Positions 1 to 9,241 are shown, counted from the stretch's first letter. The stretch is DNA of 64,000 bases from 'Nostoc azollae' 0708 (GCF_000196515.1 NC_014248.1:3724001-3788000), one strand, 5' to 3'. The notes: generated by a model not told the origin, from the letters alone. Numbers and translations: made by a program.

Positions 1-78
1 CATTTACCAGTGGAATATGGAGATAGCTTTGAAACAAGAGCAGATTTGATTTTCAAAAATCTGGAAATAGGTGGGTAA
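1..78 (+). CDS. C-terminal end of an unidentified protein (cut by window edge)
   Basis: The first 26 codons are open and end in TAA at 76-78. They encode a 25-residue tail finishing in NLEIGG. Too little is visible to name a family, and the stretch could be part of a decayed gene, since a CheB-like remnant follows about 140 bases downstream. Confidence 0.25.
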   Translation, partial: HLPVEYGDSFETRADLIFKNLEIGG

Positions 79-217
79 AGCCAATACACACGGATGCCTA
101 CTAACACAAATAAAAGTAACAACGATGAGTACTAGGGTAGAGGGATAATGCTTCTGCGTAACGTAGAATCCCACACCCCTAATTTCATACTTGGAAGGGA
201 GTAGCAGGACTTGTGTA

Positions 218-319
218 GTCTATGGTATGCCCAAAGCCGCAGTGGAAGTAGGTGCAGCGGTCCAGATTTTACCAGTTGAGGTGATCCCACAAGCTTGTAC
301 AAAATCTTTAAATAAGTAG
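218..319 (+). pseudogene. CheB methylesterase C-terminal remnant
   Basis: This frame reads VYGMPKAAVEVGAAVQILP and continues to a TAG at 317-319. It matches the last part of the CheB chemotaxis methylesterase catalytic domain, where a YGMP(K/R)AA motif precedes the conserved leucine-proline tail. CheB removes methyl groups from chemoreceptors. Nothing recognisable of the receiver domain or the GxSxGG part is present upstream, so only about 33 residues survive. A domain fragment of this size cannot work. The family call rests on motif memory only. Confidence 0.5.
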
Positions 320-371
320 GCTATTTCCCCAAATAGATGATTTTAAAATAATGATATAAATACATGGATAA

Positions 372-396
372 GGGTTTAGCATTCATTGCTAAACCC
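372..396 (-). terminator. Hairpin downstream of ctaE
   Basis: A perfect 10-bp stem (GGGTTTAGCA with TGCTAAACCC) closes a 5-base loop, 36 bases beyond the ctaE stop in the direction of transcription. The following bases are A/T-rich but there is no clean T-run, so this may be a weak terminator or a processing hairpin. Confidence 0.45.
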
Positions 397-431
397 CTAC
401 ATAATATATTGCTTTCTGCGTACTAAAATGC

Positions 432-1034
432 CTACTGCCAAACGTAGATAAGCAGAAATAAAATAATCCAGATAACATCAACAAAGTGCCAGAACAAGGA
501 AGTTGAATTAACACCAAAGTGACCTGTATCGTAATTACCGGGAATGAAAGAACGAATTAAAATCATGCATTGCAACAAAATCCCGGTCAAGACGTGCAAA
601 CCGTGAAACCCAGTTAACAGGTAAAACATCCCGCCAAAAGTACCGGAAGTAAAGCCAAATTTTAATTCACTCCATTCCACAGATTGACCATATAAAAAGT
701 AGCTACCCATCACTATTGTAGCCAACAAAAACAGGCGAAATCCTTGTAAATTTTGGCGCTGTAGGCATCTTTCAGCGAAGTAAATTACAAAGCTACTAGA
801 AACCAGAATAATTGTGTTAATTGTAGGTGCTATAGTTTCTAATCCCTCAACACCAGCAGGTAGCCAGTTAACTGTTGTGGTTTTGTAGATAATATAGCCA
901 GCGAAGAAACTTAAAAAGATGACGCTTTCTGATAACAGAAAGATAATAAAACCAAACATTTTACTACCTTCTTCATCGTGTTCATGTTCATGGGCAACAT
1001 GATGCAATTCCTCACGGTTAATAGAACTATCCAT
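432..1034 (-). CDS. ctaE: Heme-copper oxidase subunit III
   Basis: A 200-residue membrane protein with about five hydrophobic segments, the usual short cyanobacterial form of subunit III. Conserved features include GFHGLHVLTG and, near the C-terminus, WHFVDVIWI. Subunit III stabilises the oxidase core in the thylakoid or cytoplasmic membrane and carries no metal. The start is set at 1034 because AAGGAG lies 9 bases upstream of that ATG; a longer frame begins at 1061 but has no such site. It is the last gene of the leftward ctaC-ctaD-ctaE run, 191 bases beyond ctaD. Confidence 0.93.
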   Translation of the reverse strand: MDSSINREELHHVAHEHEHDEEGSKMFGFIIFLLSESVIFLSFFAGYIIYKTTTVNWLPAGVEGLETIAPTINTIILVSSSFVIYFAERCLQRQNLQGFRLFLLATIVMGSYFLYGQSVEWSELKFGFTSGTFGGMFYLLTGFHGLHVLTGILLQCMILIRSFIPGNYDTGHFGVNSTSLFWHFVDVIWIILFLLIYVWQ

Positions 1035-1225
1035 TGGTGAAATTCTCCTTTTGAGTTTCAAACGCAGGGTTATAAAAACAGAGCAGGTATTTAGGACATC
1101 AACTAATCCTAAGAATTAGATACTAAAAGACTTTTAGCACTGTCACTTGTGACCTGTTACCTGCTATAAAAGCAGAGGGTACGCAGAGGTTTTCTGTGTC
1201 CTTCTTTTTCTCTGTATTATTCTGG

Positions 1226-2893
1226 CTAGTTTAATGTTGTATGGTTTTCTAGGTTAGCGGTTAATGGTTCTGATTTCCCGTAACCGTAGGGTTCACTAAT
1301 AATGATGGGAATTTCTTCAAAATTCTCAACAGAAGGAGGTGAAGAAATCAGCCATTCTAAACCAATTGCTCTCCAAGGATTATCAGGTGCTTTTTCACCT
1401 TGCGTCCAAGAAACCAAAATATTGAATATGAAGGGTAAGGTGGACATTCCTAATAAGAATGCACCAAGACTAGCGAGAACATTCCAAAATGTATATTCTG
1501 GTACGTAAGAAGCAACTCGCCGTAACATCCCTTGCAAACCTAATGGGTGCATGGGTAAGAAGTTTAAGTTAGTACCAATGAATGCTAACCAAAAATGAAT
1601 TTGTCCCCAACCATCATTAAACATCCTTCCTGTCATTTTGGGGAACCAATGATAGATGGCTGCATACATTCCCATTGTCACTGTTCCGTACAGAACATAA
1701 TGGAAATGACCTACTACAAAATAGGTGTTATTAACGTGAATATCTACTGGTATAGAAGAAAGCATAATTCCTGTGATACCAGCAAAAATAAACATGATTA
1801 AACCACCCAAAGCAAACATCATTGGTGTGGTTAATCTAATTTTTCCACCCCAAATTGTTGCTACCCAAGCAAATACTTTAATCCCTGTAGGAATGGAAAC
1901 AAACATGGTTGTGAACATGAAAATTAACCGCATCCAGTCAGGGGTACCACTAACGTACATATGGTGTACCCAAACAATGGCACTAACTACGGCAATTAAC
2001 ATGGAAGAAATCGCAACTACCTTATAACCAAATAAAGGCTTGCGAGAATAAACGGGGAATATTTCTGAAAAAATCCCGAAGACGGGGAGAATAATTACAT
2101 AAACTGCAGGGTGGGAATAAAACCAGAAATAATGCTGAAACATCACCGGGTTTCCACCTTTGCTGGGGTCAAAAAAGGCAGTTCCAACGGTTAAGTCAAA
2201 CAGCAACATGACCGCACCAGCAGTTAAAGCGGGAAGTCCAAATAATTGAATGATTTGGGCGCTAAAAACTGCCCAGACAAATAAGGGCATTCTAAAAAAT
2301 CTCATTCCCGGCGCACGCATTTTTACAATGGTGGTGACAAAATTTACCGCGCCCATAATAGAAGAAACACCGGAAGTAGCTACTGCTAATAACCAGAGAA
2401 CTTGTCCATTAATTAAGTGACCTGTGGGGTTTTGTAAACTTACGGGGGGATAAGCCCACCAACCAGCTTGGGCGGGTCCACCAGGTACAAAAAAGCTGGA
2501 CATGAGGAGAATTCCCACTACGGGAACCATCCAAAAGGCAACGGCGTTGAGGCGAGGAAATGCCATATCTCGCGCCCCAATCATGATGGGTACGAGATAG
2601 TTTGCCAAACCAACTAGTGAGGGAAATGTCCACAGGAACAGCATAACTGTACCGTGCATTGTGAACATTCCATTATAAACTGTACGGTCGATTAAATCAG
2701 ATTCGGGGGTGATAAGTTCGCTCCGCAAAATCATGGCGAAGATACCACCAATGAGGAAGAAGATAAAAGAGGTAACGAGGTATTGAATACCTATTACTTT
2801 GTGGTCTGTGCTGAATGTGAAATAGGTTTTCCAGTCGTTTGGTGGTTCGTGATGATGTGATTCACCAGTAATGTCAAGAGGGATGTTTGTCAT
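1226..2893 (-). CDS. ctaD: Heme-copper oxidase subunit I
   Basis: A 555-residue catalytic subunit with about twelve membrane spans. The metal ligands are intact: His80 (low-spin heme) in FTMHGT, the HPAVY motif that carries the CuB His and the cross-linked Tyr, the HH pair in WVHHMY, and the HFHY pair that binds both hemes. It reduces O2 to water and pumps protons. The paired subunit II lacks CuA ligands, so electrons probably come from quinol rather than cytochrome c. That is inferred from ctaC, not from this protein. Frames on the opposite strand here are shadows of this gene. Confidence 0.95.
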   Translation of the reverse strand: MTNIPLDITGESHHHEPPNDWKTYFTFSTDHKVIGIQYLVTSFIFFLIGGIFAMILRSELITPESDLIDRTVYNGMFTMHGTVMLFLWTFPSLVGLANYLVPIMIGARDMAFPRLNAVAFWMVPVVGILLMSSFFVPGGPAQAGWWAYPPVSLQNPTGHLINGQVLWLLAVATSGVSSIMGAVNFVTTIVKMRAPGMRFFRMPLFVWAVFSAQIIQLFGLPALTAGAVMLLFDLTVGTAFFDPSKGGNPVMFQHYFWFYSHPAVYVIILPVFGIFSEIFPVYSRKPLFGYKVVAISSMLIAVVSAIVWVHHMYVSGTPDWMRLIFMFTTMFVSIPTGIKVFAWVATIWGGKIRLTTPMMFALGGLIMFIFAGITGIMLSSIPVDIHVNNTYFVVGHFHYVLYGTVTMGMYAAIYHWFPKMTGRMFNDGWGQIHFWLAFIGTNLNFLPMHPLGLQGMLRRVASYVPEYTFWNVLASLGAFLLGMSTLPFIFNILVSWTQGEKAPDNPWRAIGLEWLISSPPSVENFEEIPIIISEPYGYGKSEPLTANLENHTTLN

Positions 2894-3082
2894 GGGATTT
2901 GAGATTTTAGATTTGTAAATGATTCTGGAAATCCTGATTCAGACAAAATGAAAGTTTCGCGCAAAGAAGCAAAGTAAGAATTAATTAACCATCAAGAGCA
3001 ACAAAAAATATCTCTGAAAACCTTTTTCCTTCGTGTTCTTCGTGCCTTCGTGGTTCATTTTTTTCGTACTTGTGCGTAGCTT

Positions 3083-4009
3083 CTAACCCGAAAAGTTAAC
3101 TACTGGAGGTGCAGCAGGTTTGACGGTTCCCCAACCGGTTTTTATCCTTTGGTTGCTCGTTTGGGCGTATTCGCTGGCTGCTTGATTTTTGGCGGGGGTG
3201 GGTATGTGGCTTGCAGCTTTTGTTAACCATTCGTGATACTCTTCTGGAGTTTCTACAATCACGTTGGCTTGCATGGTTGCAAAGTATGTACCACTATATT
3301 GGGAGTCGGTAAGACTATATTTACCGGGGCGAATCGGTGTAAATTCAAAGTTGATGGTTCTACCGGGAACAATGTCTTGTTTGAGGCGGAAAGCGGGGAT
3401 GTAAAACCCGTGGAGTACGTCTTCTGATTGTAGTGCTAAACGGACTCTGCGATCGCTCGGTAAATGCAATTCTGTACTTGTAATTCCCTTTTCAGGATAA
3501 TGGAATACCCACGCCCATTGTTTGGCCAGTACGTCAATTTTTTCTAAGGGTTCGCTTACAGTCTCAGCTGGTGTTTCTTCTTCTTGTGCATAACCAGTTT
3601 GCATTTGCATAGGGTTATGCAGATGGACTAGGTGAGATGGTCCCTGAATCCCCATTTGCTCATACACTTGATAACTGTAAGCTGCAATCCACAACACCAA
3701 CATGACAGGGATAGCTGTCCACACCACTTCTAGGGTGACATTACCTTCAATATGTGGACCATCACTCATATCATAATTTTTAGCGCGGTGGAAAGTAATA
3801 GAATACAAAACTGTACTGGTGACAGCCAAAAAAATGAAAGCACCCAACGTCACCAAAAAGCTAAACAAATCATCAATCAGATGCGATTCAGCCGCAGCTT
3901 GGGGGGGAAGCCAAGAATAAGCTTGTTTACCGATGAAAATACTCGTAATTGTGACGACAAGCCCCCCCGTCATCAAGGTCAAAAGATTTAAAATCAGCCG
4001 GATCTTCAT
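3083..4009 (-). CDS. ctaC: Oxidase subunit II without CuA ligands (ARTO type)
   Basis: A 308-residue subunit II with two N-terminal membrane spans (about residues 5-30 and 48-72) and a periplasmic cupredoxin domain. The usual CuA motif C-x3-C-x3-H-x2-M is here D235-x3-S239-x3-F243-x2-M246, so three ligands are gone while the fold, including LHGFYIPAF, is kept. Loss of CuA is the hallmark of the cyanobacterial alternative respiratory terminal oxidase, thought to use quinol. In Anabaena PCC 7120 the comparable coxBAC3 set is heterocyst-specific (established knowledge, from memory). An Asp/Glu-rich insert lies at about residues 140-155. The start lies 85 bases after the upstream DUF2231 stop. 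Confidence 0.9.
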   Translation of the reverse strand: MKIRLILNLLTLMTGGLVVTITSIFIGKQAYSWLPPQAAAESHLIDDLFSFLVTLGAFIFLAVTSTVLYSITFHRAKNYDMSDGPHIEGNVTLEVVWTAIPVMLVLWIAAYSYQVYEQMGIQGPSHLVHLHNPMQMQTGYAQEEETPAETVSEPLEKIDVLAKQWAWVFHYPEKGITSTELHLPSDRRVRLALQSEDVLHGFYIPAFRLKQDIVPGRTINFEFTPIRPGKYSLTDSQYSGTYFATMQANVIVETPEEYHEWLTKAASHIPTPAKNQAASEYAQTSNQRIKTGWGTVKPAAPPVVNFSG

Positions 4010-4094
4010 AATTAGTCATTGGTCAGTTGTCAATTGTCAGTGGTAATTGGTGATTAGTGATTGGTAATTGGGTATTCATCCCAGTCCCCACTCC

Positions 4095-4709
4095 CTAATT
4101 CCCAGTCCCCAATACCTTATTTATGTCTTGTCCCATTCTCAATAAGTTATCGGCTGTGTTATGAACGCCAAATTCACCTGCTAATTGCGCTCCTAATGTG
4201 CCGTGTAAATACATAACAAACATGATGGAAATGCCCGCAAGTATATAACTCCAGCGCACTTGTATATCTGAGTCTTTGCAGGAAATATAACGTTGCCATC
4301 CTCTCCAAAAGGTCATCCCAATTATCAACGCTAATAGGAAAACTCCGCCCACACCATGCCACATCATGGTTTCCATTGCTTGCAAACCCCAAGAACTTTT
4401 TAAGTTTGCTGGTGGAGTTGCTAACAACATTTCATAAAAACCAGCTGCAACTGTGAAAAAAGTGATCACGGCTGAAGCTACCATGTTGTACCAACCAACT
4501 TCAAATAATTGGGCGCGTTCAACAGCTAAACCCAAATATTTAAACAGCCAGTTTTCTAATGGGAAAAGTACACCAGCGACATCAAAGATAATACCAATGA
4601 TGAATAATCCCAAAGTCAGGTGAACTAAGTTAGGATGAATAGGAATTGTGTAAGGTAATCCATTTGCTCCCATTTGGGCGCTGACTTGATCAATTAATTC
4701 TGAGTTCAT
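4095..4709 (-). CDS. DUF2231 membrane protein, second of a pair
   Basis: A 204-residue protein with at least four hydrophobic segments. It begins MNSELIDQ and contains IHPNLVHLTLGL and, towards the end, YLHGTLGAQLAGEFGVH. Conserved histidines next to membrane spans are typical of DUF2231. Whether they bind heme is unknown; I only note the possibility. The start at 4709 overlaps the stop of the preceding gene as ATGA, which indicates translational coupling and excludes the longer frame starting at 4769. It lies directly before ctaC on the same strand, so it is probably co-transcribed with the oxidase. Confidence 0.82.
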   Translation of the reverse strand: MNSELIDQVSAQMGANGLPYTIPIHPNLVHLTLGLFIIGIIFDVAGVLFPLENWLFKYLGLAVERAQLFEVGWYNMVASAVITFFTVAAGFYEMLLATPPANLKSSWGLQAMETMMWHGVGGVFLLALIIGMTFWRGWQRYISCKDSDIQVRWSYILAGISIMFVMYLHGTLGAQLAGEFGVHNTADNLLRMGQDINKVLGTGN

Positions 4710-5206
4710 GGTAAGATTCCATCCTTTACGGCTTCCACAACTGGTACTGTGTGTATTCCATAAACCCACACCAATTCATCACCAAGATATACTTGAAAAC
4801 CAACAATGATGGTTAAAAGTAGCGCCACAGCTAAATAATGAATTGGTAATCTTTGGGGGTCACGACTGCGGAGTACATAGCGCCAAGCTGTAATTGCAGT
4901 AAGAATTCCTGACAGTGACCAACCAATTAAGGTGTGGTAATTTAATACTGATTTGACCAGGTTATAAGGCTTGGCCAAACCAGCTTCAAATTGACCGAAG
5001 ATAATGGCAATGAAAATGGATACTGTGGCTACAAATAAATTCCACCAACCTACTTCAAAGAAGCGGGTTTTTCCAGTTAAGAAGCCAATTAAATCACAGA
5101 AAAATGCAAACAATATCATCGCAACTACGAAGTGAACTACGATGGGATGCAGTGGATCTGGATACGGTAAATTGTGGTCGTTAAGTGCCGTTAAAGACTC
5201 TAACAT
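4706..5206 (-). CDS. DUF2231 membrane protein, first of a pair
   Basis: A 166-residue membrane protein similar in layout to its downstream neighbour: LHPIVVHFVVAM near the N-terminus, an FFEVGWWN motif, and YLGDELVWVYGIH near the C-terminus. The two look like diverged duplicates. The ATG at 5206 has GGGAGAA a few bases upstream; the longer frame to 5287 lacks such a site. It appears to be the first gene of the oxidase operon, with 1.2 kb of gene-poor sequence upstream. The function is unknown; context suggests a role in assembly or electron supply for the ARTO oxidase. Confidence 0.8.
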   Translation of the reverse strand: MLESLTALNDHNLPYPDPLHPIVVHFVVAMILFAFFCDLIGFLTGKTRFFEVGWWNLFVATVSIFIAIIFGQFEAGLAKPYNLVKSVLNYHTLIGWSLSGILTAITAWRYVLRSRDPQRLPIHYLAVALLLTIIVGFQVYLGDELVWVYGIHTVPVVEAVKDGILP

Positions 5207-5360
5207 AAAATTCTCCCGGACTTGTTTACTACTCGTCAAACAAACTCGAACAATTACTAAATAACCGATCACTATCACTAGTAACAATTACGGTTAAACC
5301 AGAGTTTGGAGAATATCTGTATGAGGCTATCCAGTCAATCTGGTGTGAAAGTTATATTGC

Positions 5361-5462
5361 TAGATACAGCAGATTGCAGATCAATGAGGTACAGAATCTA
5401 GATTGAAACCTAGACAGCAATAGAGTTTTACTCCTGACTTTTGACTCCTGACTCCTGCTATA
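5361..5462 (+). repeat. Direct repeat copy 1 (about 95 bp)
   Basis: This stretch (CAGATTGCAGATCAATGAGG onward, ending in CTCCTGACTCCTGCTATAAG) recurs about 700 bases downstream at 6064-6158 with scattered mismatches. It looks like a non-coding dispersed repeat. Confidence 0.6.
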
Positions 5463-6063
5463 AGTGATTTCCTGGCAATTTGTAGTGAATGATTTGAGGT
5501 CAATTACTCTGCTCATGAAAACATTCTGCAACAGCAATTCTCGATGTAGCTAAACTAAATTGCTGTTGGGACTTTGATTTACTAAACCTATTTTTTAGGT
5601 GACGTAAATTTTTATAAATTGTCAAAGAACTAAAAGTTTAACTTTTAGAATCAGTAGACAGGAAGAAAGGAAATCAATACTGCACACCTGTTCTGCACCT
5701 TGGAATTTTAACTTGGCTTGGGAAAAGGTTAGAGGTTACGAGTTACAGGTTTTTTATTTCCCTTAAACCCTTGCCATTATCCCATTGAACCGACAAGTCT
5801 TGGAAAGAGAATATGATAATTTCACTACCCTTGCTTTCTTTAAATATTATGAAATAAAAAGAAATGATTTTGATGTCTAGTACTGTACATTTAAGAAATA
5901 TTACTTTGTCTTATAAATAACAGAACTTTAGATTATTCCCGGTATTGATAAACAACTGTCTATAGGACTCATATTCAATTTTCACGAAAGTCTTGTGTGC
6001 TTTACAGTTGAAGATAACTGTAATTAAAGTATGAAAATTTTTTCGAAAGTCGGGGATATTCTA

Positions 6064-6158
6064 CAGCAGATTACGGATCAATTAGGCACAGAATCTAAAT
6101 TGAAAGCTAGACAGCAAGAGCCTTTTATTCCTGACTCGTGACTCCTGCTGTAATTATG
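6064..6158 (+). repeat. Direct repeat copy 2 (about 95 bp)
   Basis: Second copy of the 5361-5462 repeat. It shares CAGAATCTA, ATTGAAA, CTAGACAGCAA and the ACTCCTGCT tail in the same order. Confidence 0.6.
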
Positions 6159-6380
6159 ATTCATTTTATGTCCGGTTAATTAGTTATAATTCCCAAATCT
6201 ATCTATGCAAAAAACTAGAAACCTTTATCCTGCTAACTTAGTGATAAGCATTTAGCTTAATATAATAAATATCATATTTTTTGGATCCAGAGAAAAATAA
6301 CTTCTCAAATTACTGATATTATCTATCTTTAATGAAAATAAAAAATGCAGACAATTTTCCTATAACATCGCCTAATCTAG

Positions 6381-7354
6381 GCAATTTTACTTCTTACTAG
6401 CGCCTTGGTAATCACCCTTGTACTTTCCCTTTCTCAAGGAGCAGGCACTTTTAATATCTCTGAATTTTACCAAGCACTGACATGCCAAGGAGACCCAATT
6501 AAACAGACTATTATTTGGGACTTACGCTTACCTCGCATTGTCGCAGCATTAATTTTTGGCGCGGTTTTGGGAATGTCTGGAGCATTGTTGCAAGGAATGT
6601 TACGTAATAGTTTAGCTGACCCTTTTATATTAGAAATTTCCGCAGGTGCAGGACTAATTGTAATTATCATGATTGTTTTACAAGTTTTCCCTATAGCCAT
6701 TCCTTTCGCAGCATGGTTGGGTGTAGTTTTGACTTCTGCTATAGTTATTTATGTCGGTCGTACTGATGGGAGAATTGCTGTAGAAAGATTGATTTTAGGA
6801 GGGGTTGCTGTTAGTGCTTTATTTAGTTATGTGCAGAGTACGCTCTTATTAATGGCTGAAGATTGACAGTTACAAATCGGGTTAAGCTGGTTGGTTGGTA
6901 GTTTAAATGGTCAGAGTTGGACAGAAATTTCTACACCTAGTCCTTATATTATTGTGGCTTTATTGTGCGGTTATTTGTTAGCGCGATCGCTCAATGTTTT
7001 AGCATTAGGTGATGATTTAACTGTAGGGTTGGGAGTTTCCTCCTTATTGCCAGCGAGTTGATTAGTTGGCGGTATTGCCACTTTATTAGCTGCAGGTGCT
7101 GTTAGTATCGCTGGTTTAATCGGGGTTTTGTCAGTTTACTAGTTCCTCATGCGGTGCGTTTAATTATAGGAACAGATAACCGTCTTGTTTTACAATTCTC
7201 AGCATTAGCTGTTGCATGGTTACTGATGTTTGCAGATTTATTAGCGCGACTGGGTGCAGTAGAACTTCCTGTAGGTTCACTGACTGCTTTGCTGGGTTGA
7301 CCGTTGTTTATTTAGTTGCTTTATCGTCGTTCTGGTGGAGTGAGTAAGTTTTAA
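6381..7354 (+). pseudogene. FecCD-type ABC permease, decayed
   Basis: Joined reading frames give a FecCD-family permease, the membrane subunit that imports iron-siderophore or cobalamin. Landmarks in order are LRLPRIVAAL, GAVLGMSGALLQGMLRNSLADP, LGGVAVSAL, GSLNGQSW and LLVPHAVRLIIG. The gene is broken by TGA at 6864-6866, TGA near 7060, a +1 frameshift near 7125 (a G-run), TGA near 7298 and TAG near 7313. The N-terminal start is also missing, since the frame opens after a TAG at 6378. No binding-protein or ATPase gene is adjacent. Confidence 0.85.
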
Positions 7355-7505
7355 TATCGAATTCGTTTGTAACTTCTTGTAAAAGAGCAAAACAGGGAGC
7401 TAATTTTTCTATCAGTTGGATGATTCATGGGACGATACTCAACTTTATTCTTCTTGATTGATCTAAGAGTTTACCGTCCCCTTAACTGGTACTATTCAAG
7501 CAAAG

Positions 7506-7830
7506 CTAATCTACTTGTGTCAAAAATAGTTTAGCCTCAACCAGGCTCCTGCATTTTAAACCCGCTTCAACATTACTAGCAGGATTTCTATATTTTACAA
7601 ATGTCTCTTCAATTTGATCCCACTGCTTTTTTGCAAGACTCTAGTAATGCTCTGGAAATTAGATACACTATAGAGGTTAGCACGTAATACTAAGTTATAT
7701 AAAGCACCCTGTTGGTGTTCAATTTGTTCAAGACAGGAATTCTTTGCAGTGGTGCTAAATAGCTTTTCTCTAGCTGCATCATCAATAACTCTTCTGCTTC
7801 TTCTTTGGTAATTGTTTCACCTAATGCCTT
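7506..7830 (-). pseudogene. GH24 phage-type lysozyme remnant
   Basis: Read leftwards, fragments in several frames give ITKEEAEELL near the start and KYRNPASNVEAGLK followed by EAKLFLTQVD at the end. These match the central and C-terminal parts of phage-type (GH24) lysozymes, where the GLxRRRxAE(A)xLF motif closes the domain. Several indels separate the pieces and the N-terminal catalytic Glu region is missing. The upstream end abuts a tail-collar fragment, so a deletion seems to have fused two formerly separate genes. Confidence 0.62.
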
Positions 7831-7841
7831 AGAAGGTGTCT

Positions 7842-7985
7842 ATTACCTGCATAGATTGTACCAGGAATGCTAAACAGAGCAGTGTTCTCAGGGATGGAAA
7901 GAAGTTGACCATCACAAAATACCCAGTATTTGGGGGCAAAGTTGCCTGCAAACATCCTAATTTCACTGATAAAAGGTTCAGACAT
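7842..7985 (-). pseudogene. Phage tail-collar domain protein, N-terminal remnant
   Basis: Starting from ATG at 7985 the frame reads MSEPFISEIRMFAGNFAPKY, then FCDGQLL and NTALFS, a typical tail-collar (microcystin-dependent protein-like) N-terminus. About 48 residues remain of the usual 170 or so. The frame is lost at about 7842, where lysozyme-like sequence begins. Such proteins occur in phage tails and in cyanobacterial extracellular structures. The piece is dead because the rest of the domain is deleted. Confidence 0.7.
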
Positions 7986-8086
7986 AGGAACTTACCTGAT
8001 CAAGATTTGACACTCTAGAGTATCAAACCTATCTTGGTAGATATAAATATTCTGTATAAAAAGTCTGAGCAACAACTTATTTAATC

Positions 8087-8644
8087 TTAATGATTTTGGA
8101 TTGAAGACGAAAAAGAAAACTCTGATTTGATATTCCACCGTTTACCGTCGTGCACTAGCAAGGTAAGATAAGTCGCGGTAAATTCAAAATATAACTGACG
8201 TTCTTTAAATTCTGGCCAAGCAGCGTGAAAATTCTGTTTTGCTAAGTCCCGAAACGCAACTGTTAAATGGGGCGTAAAGGGACGACTTTGGTCAACTTTA
8301 TCAACAAAACCTAAATTATTTTCTACATCAGTCATTAAATCTGCTTGTAGTGATAAGAGTGCTTGAGTTTTAACAACATCAATGTATATAACACGCGGAA
8401 CAAAAGCGGCAAAATTAATAAGTATTATCGGTACTGACTGTCTGTTTTCAGCAAAATTTTTGAGGGATGATTCTAAAAGTGTTAAATTCTGATCTACCAT
8501 TTTAAATGGTGATTGTAGGGTGATATGTGGTGGAGAATTTTGTGCGCCACGACTAGCATATTTATCGATGAAATACTGTTTAACTTCGTTGGCGTAGTCC
8601 TGAATCTCTTTCGGTGGTAACAGGGCAATAAAAAAGCGACTCAT
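8087..8644 (-). CDS. 2'-5' RNA ligase / cyclic phosphodiesterase family protein
   Basis: A 185-residue protein of the 2H phosphoesterase superfamily. The two catalytic HxTx motifs are visible as HITL (about residue 41) and HLTV (about residue 127). Members hydrolyse cyclic phosphodiesters on RNA ends or small nucleotides; the substrate here is unknown. The length agrees with the ThpR/LigT-like group. It is transcribed alone, convergent with the decayed upstream region. Confidence 0.85.
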   Translation of the reverse strand: MSRFFIALLPPKEIQDYANEVKQYFIDKYASRGAQNSPPHITLQSPFKMVDQNLTLLESSLKNFAENRQSVPIILINFAAFVPRVIYIDVVKTQALLSLQADLMTDVENNLGFVDKVDQSRPFTPHLTVAFRDLAKQNFHAAWPEFKERQLYFEFTATYLTLLVHDGKRWNIKSEFSFSSSIQNH

Positions 8645-8815
8645 CAGATTTTCGATTTGGGATTTTTATCGGTAATAGATATCTAACTGCTTTGAAAAGT
8701 CGGAGATACGGATTTTATTAAGTTAAATGATAACGTAAATAGATCAAGAACAAAAAAGATGAGAATAAATTATGATAATTTATTCTCAGTCCTAAATCGA
8801 AAATCTCAAATTGAT

Positions 8816-9082
8816 ATGCCCTGGTTTGTAAAGATTGAAGCAGGTAGAGTGCATAAACCAACCTTTGATCAATATGTCCCCGCCCACACAGCTTATGTAC
8901 AAGAATTGATAAATAAAGGACATAAAGCCAAAACCGGCTATTGGGTGCAACGGGGTGGGGGCATGATGCTCTTTGAGGCAGCTTCCATGGATGAAGCCCT
9001 GGCGATAGTAGCTGCTGATCCCTTGGTACAGAACGATTGTGTCAGTTATAAACTTTACGAATGGCAAATTGTTATGGAATGA
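8816..9082 (+). CDS. YCII-domain protein
   Basis: An 88-residue protein starting MPWFVKIEAGR, with HTAYVQELINKG and the LVQNDCVSYKLYEW tail that fit the YCII (YciI-like) alpha-beta barrel fold. YCII proteins are small stand-alone enzymes or ligand-binding proteins, mostly of unknown substrate. A longer in-frame start at 8759 exists, but the family normally begins close to the (M)xxF(V/I) strand, so 8816 is preferred. Neither start has a strong ribosome site. Confidence 0.72.
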   Translation: MPWFVKIEAGRVHKPTFDQYVPAHTAYVQELINKGHKAKTGYWVQRGGGMMLFEAASMDEALAIVAADPLVQNDCVSYKLYEWQIVME

Positions 9083-9241
9083 CACACAATTACAAACTTT
9101 TGATGCTATGATTATTGAAGACCTGGATCTATGCGACTTCAACGCCCAAACCTTGTCAGAACCGGAAGGTAGCAGCAATAAGGGATGCTTGTGGTAGGCG
9201 TAGTCTCCGGGTCACCCCATTTTTAGGAGTGCTTTGCAGCA

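Larger units (their letters stand above)
5207..6380. other. Gene-poor region upstream of the oxidase operon
   Basis: No credible gene was found. The region holds an imperfect direct repeat of about 95 bases (listed separately), is A/T-rich, and includes runs related to the GACTCCTG-type short repeats found elsewhere in the window. The operon promoter must lie near 5207-5300, but no clear motif was identified. Confidence 0.5.

Noticed and set aside
1302-2027. Open frames on the plus strand opposite ctaD
   Set aside because: Shadows of the strongly conserved ctaD frame; no family features of their own.
7836-8018. 60-codon rightward frame
   Set aside because: The opposite strand reads as a tail-collar protein in the same place, which explains the sequence better.
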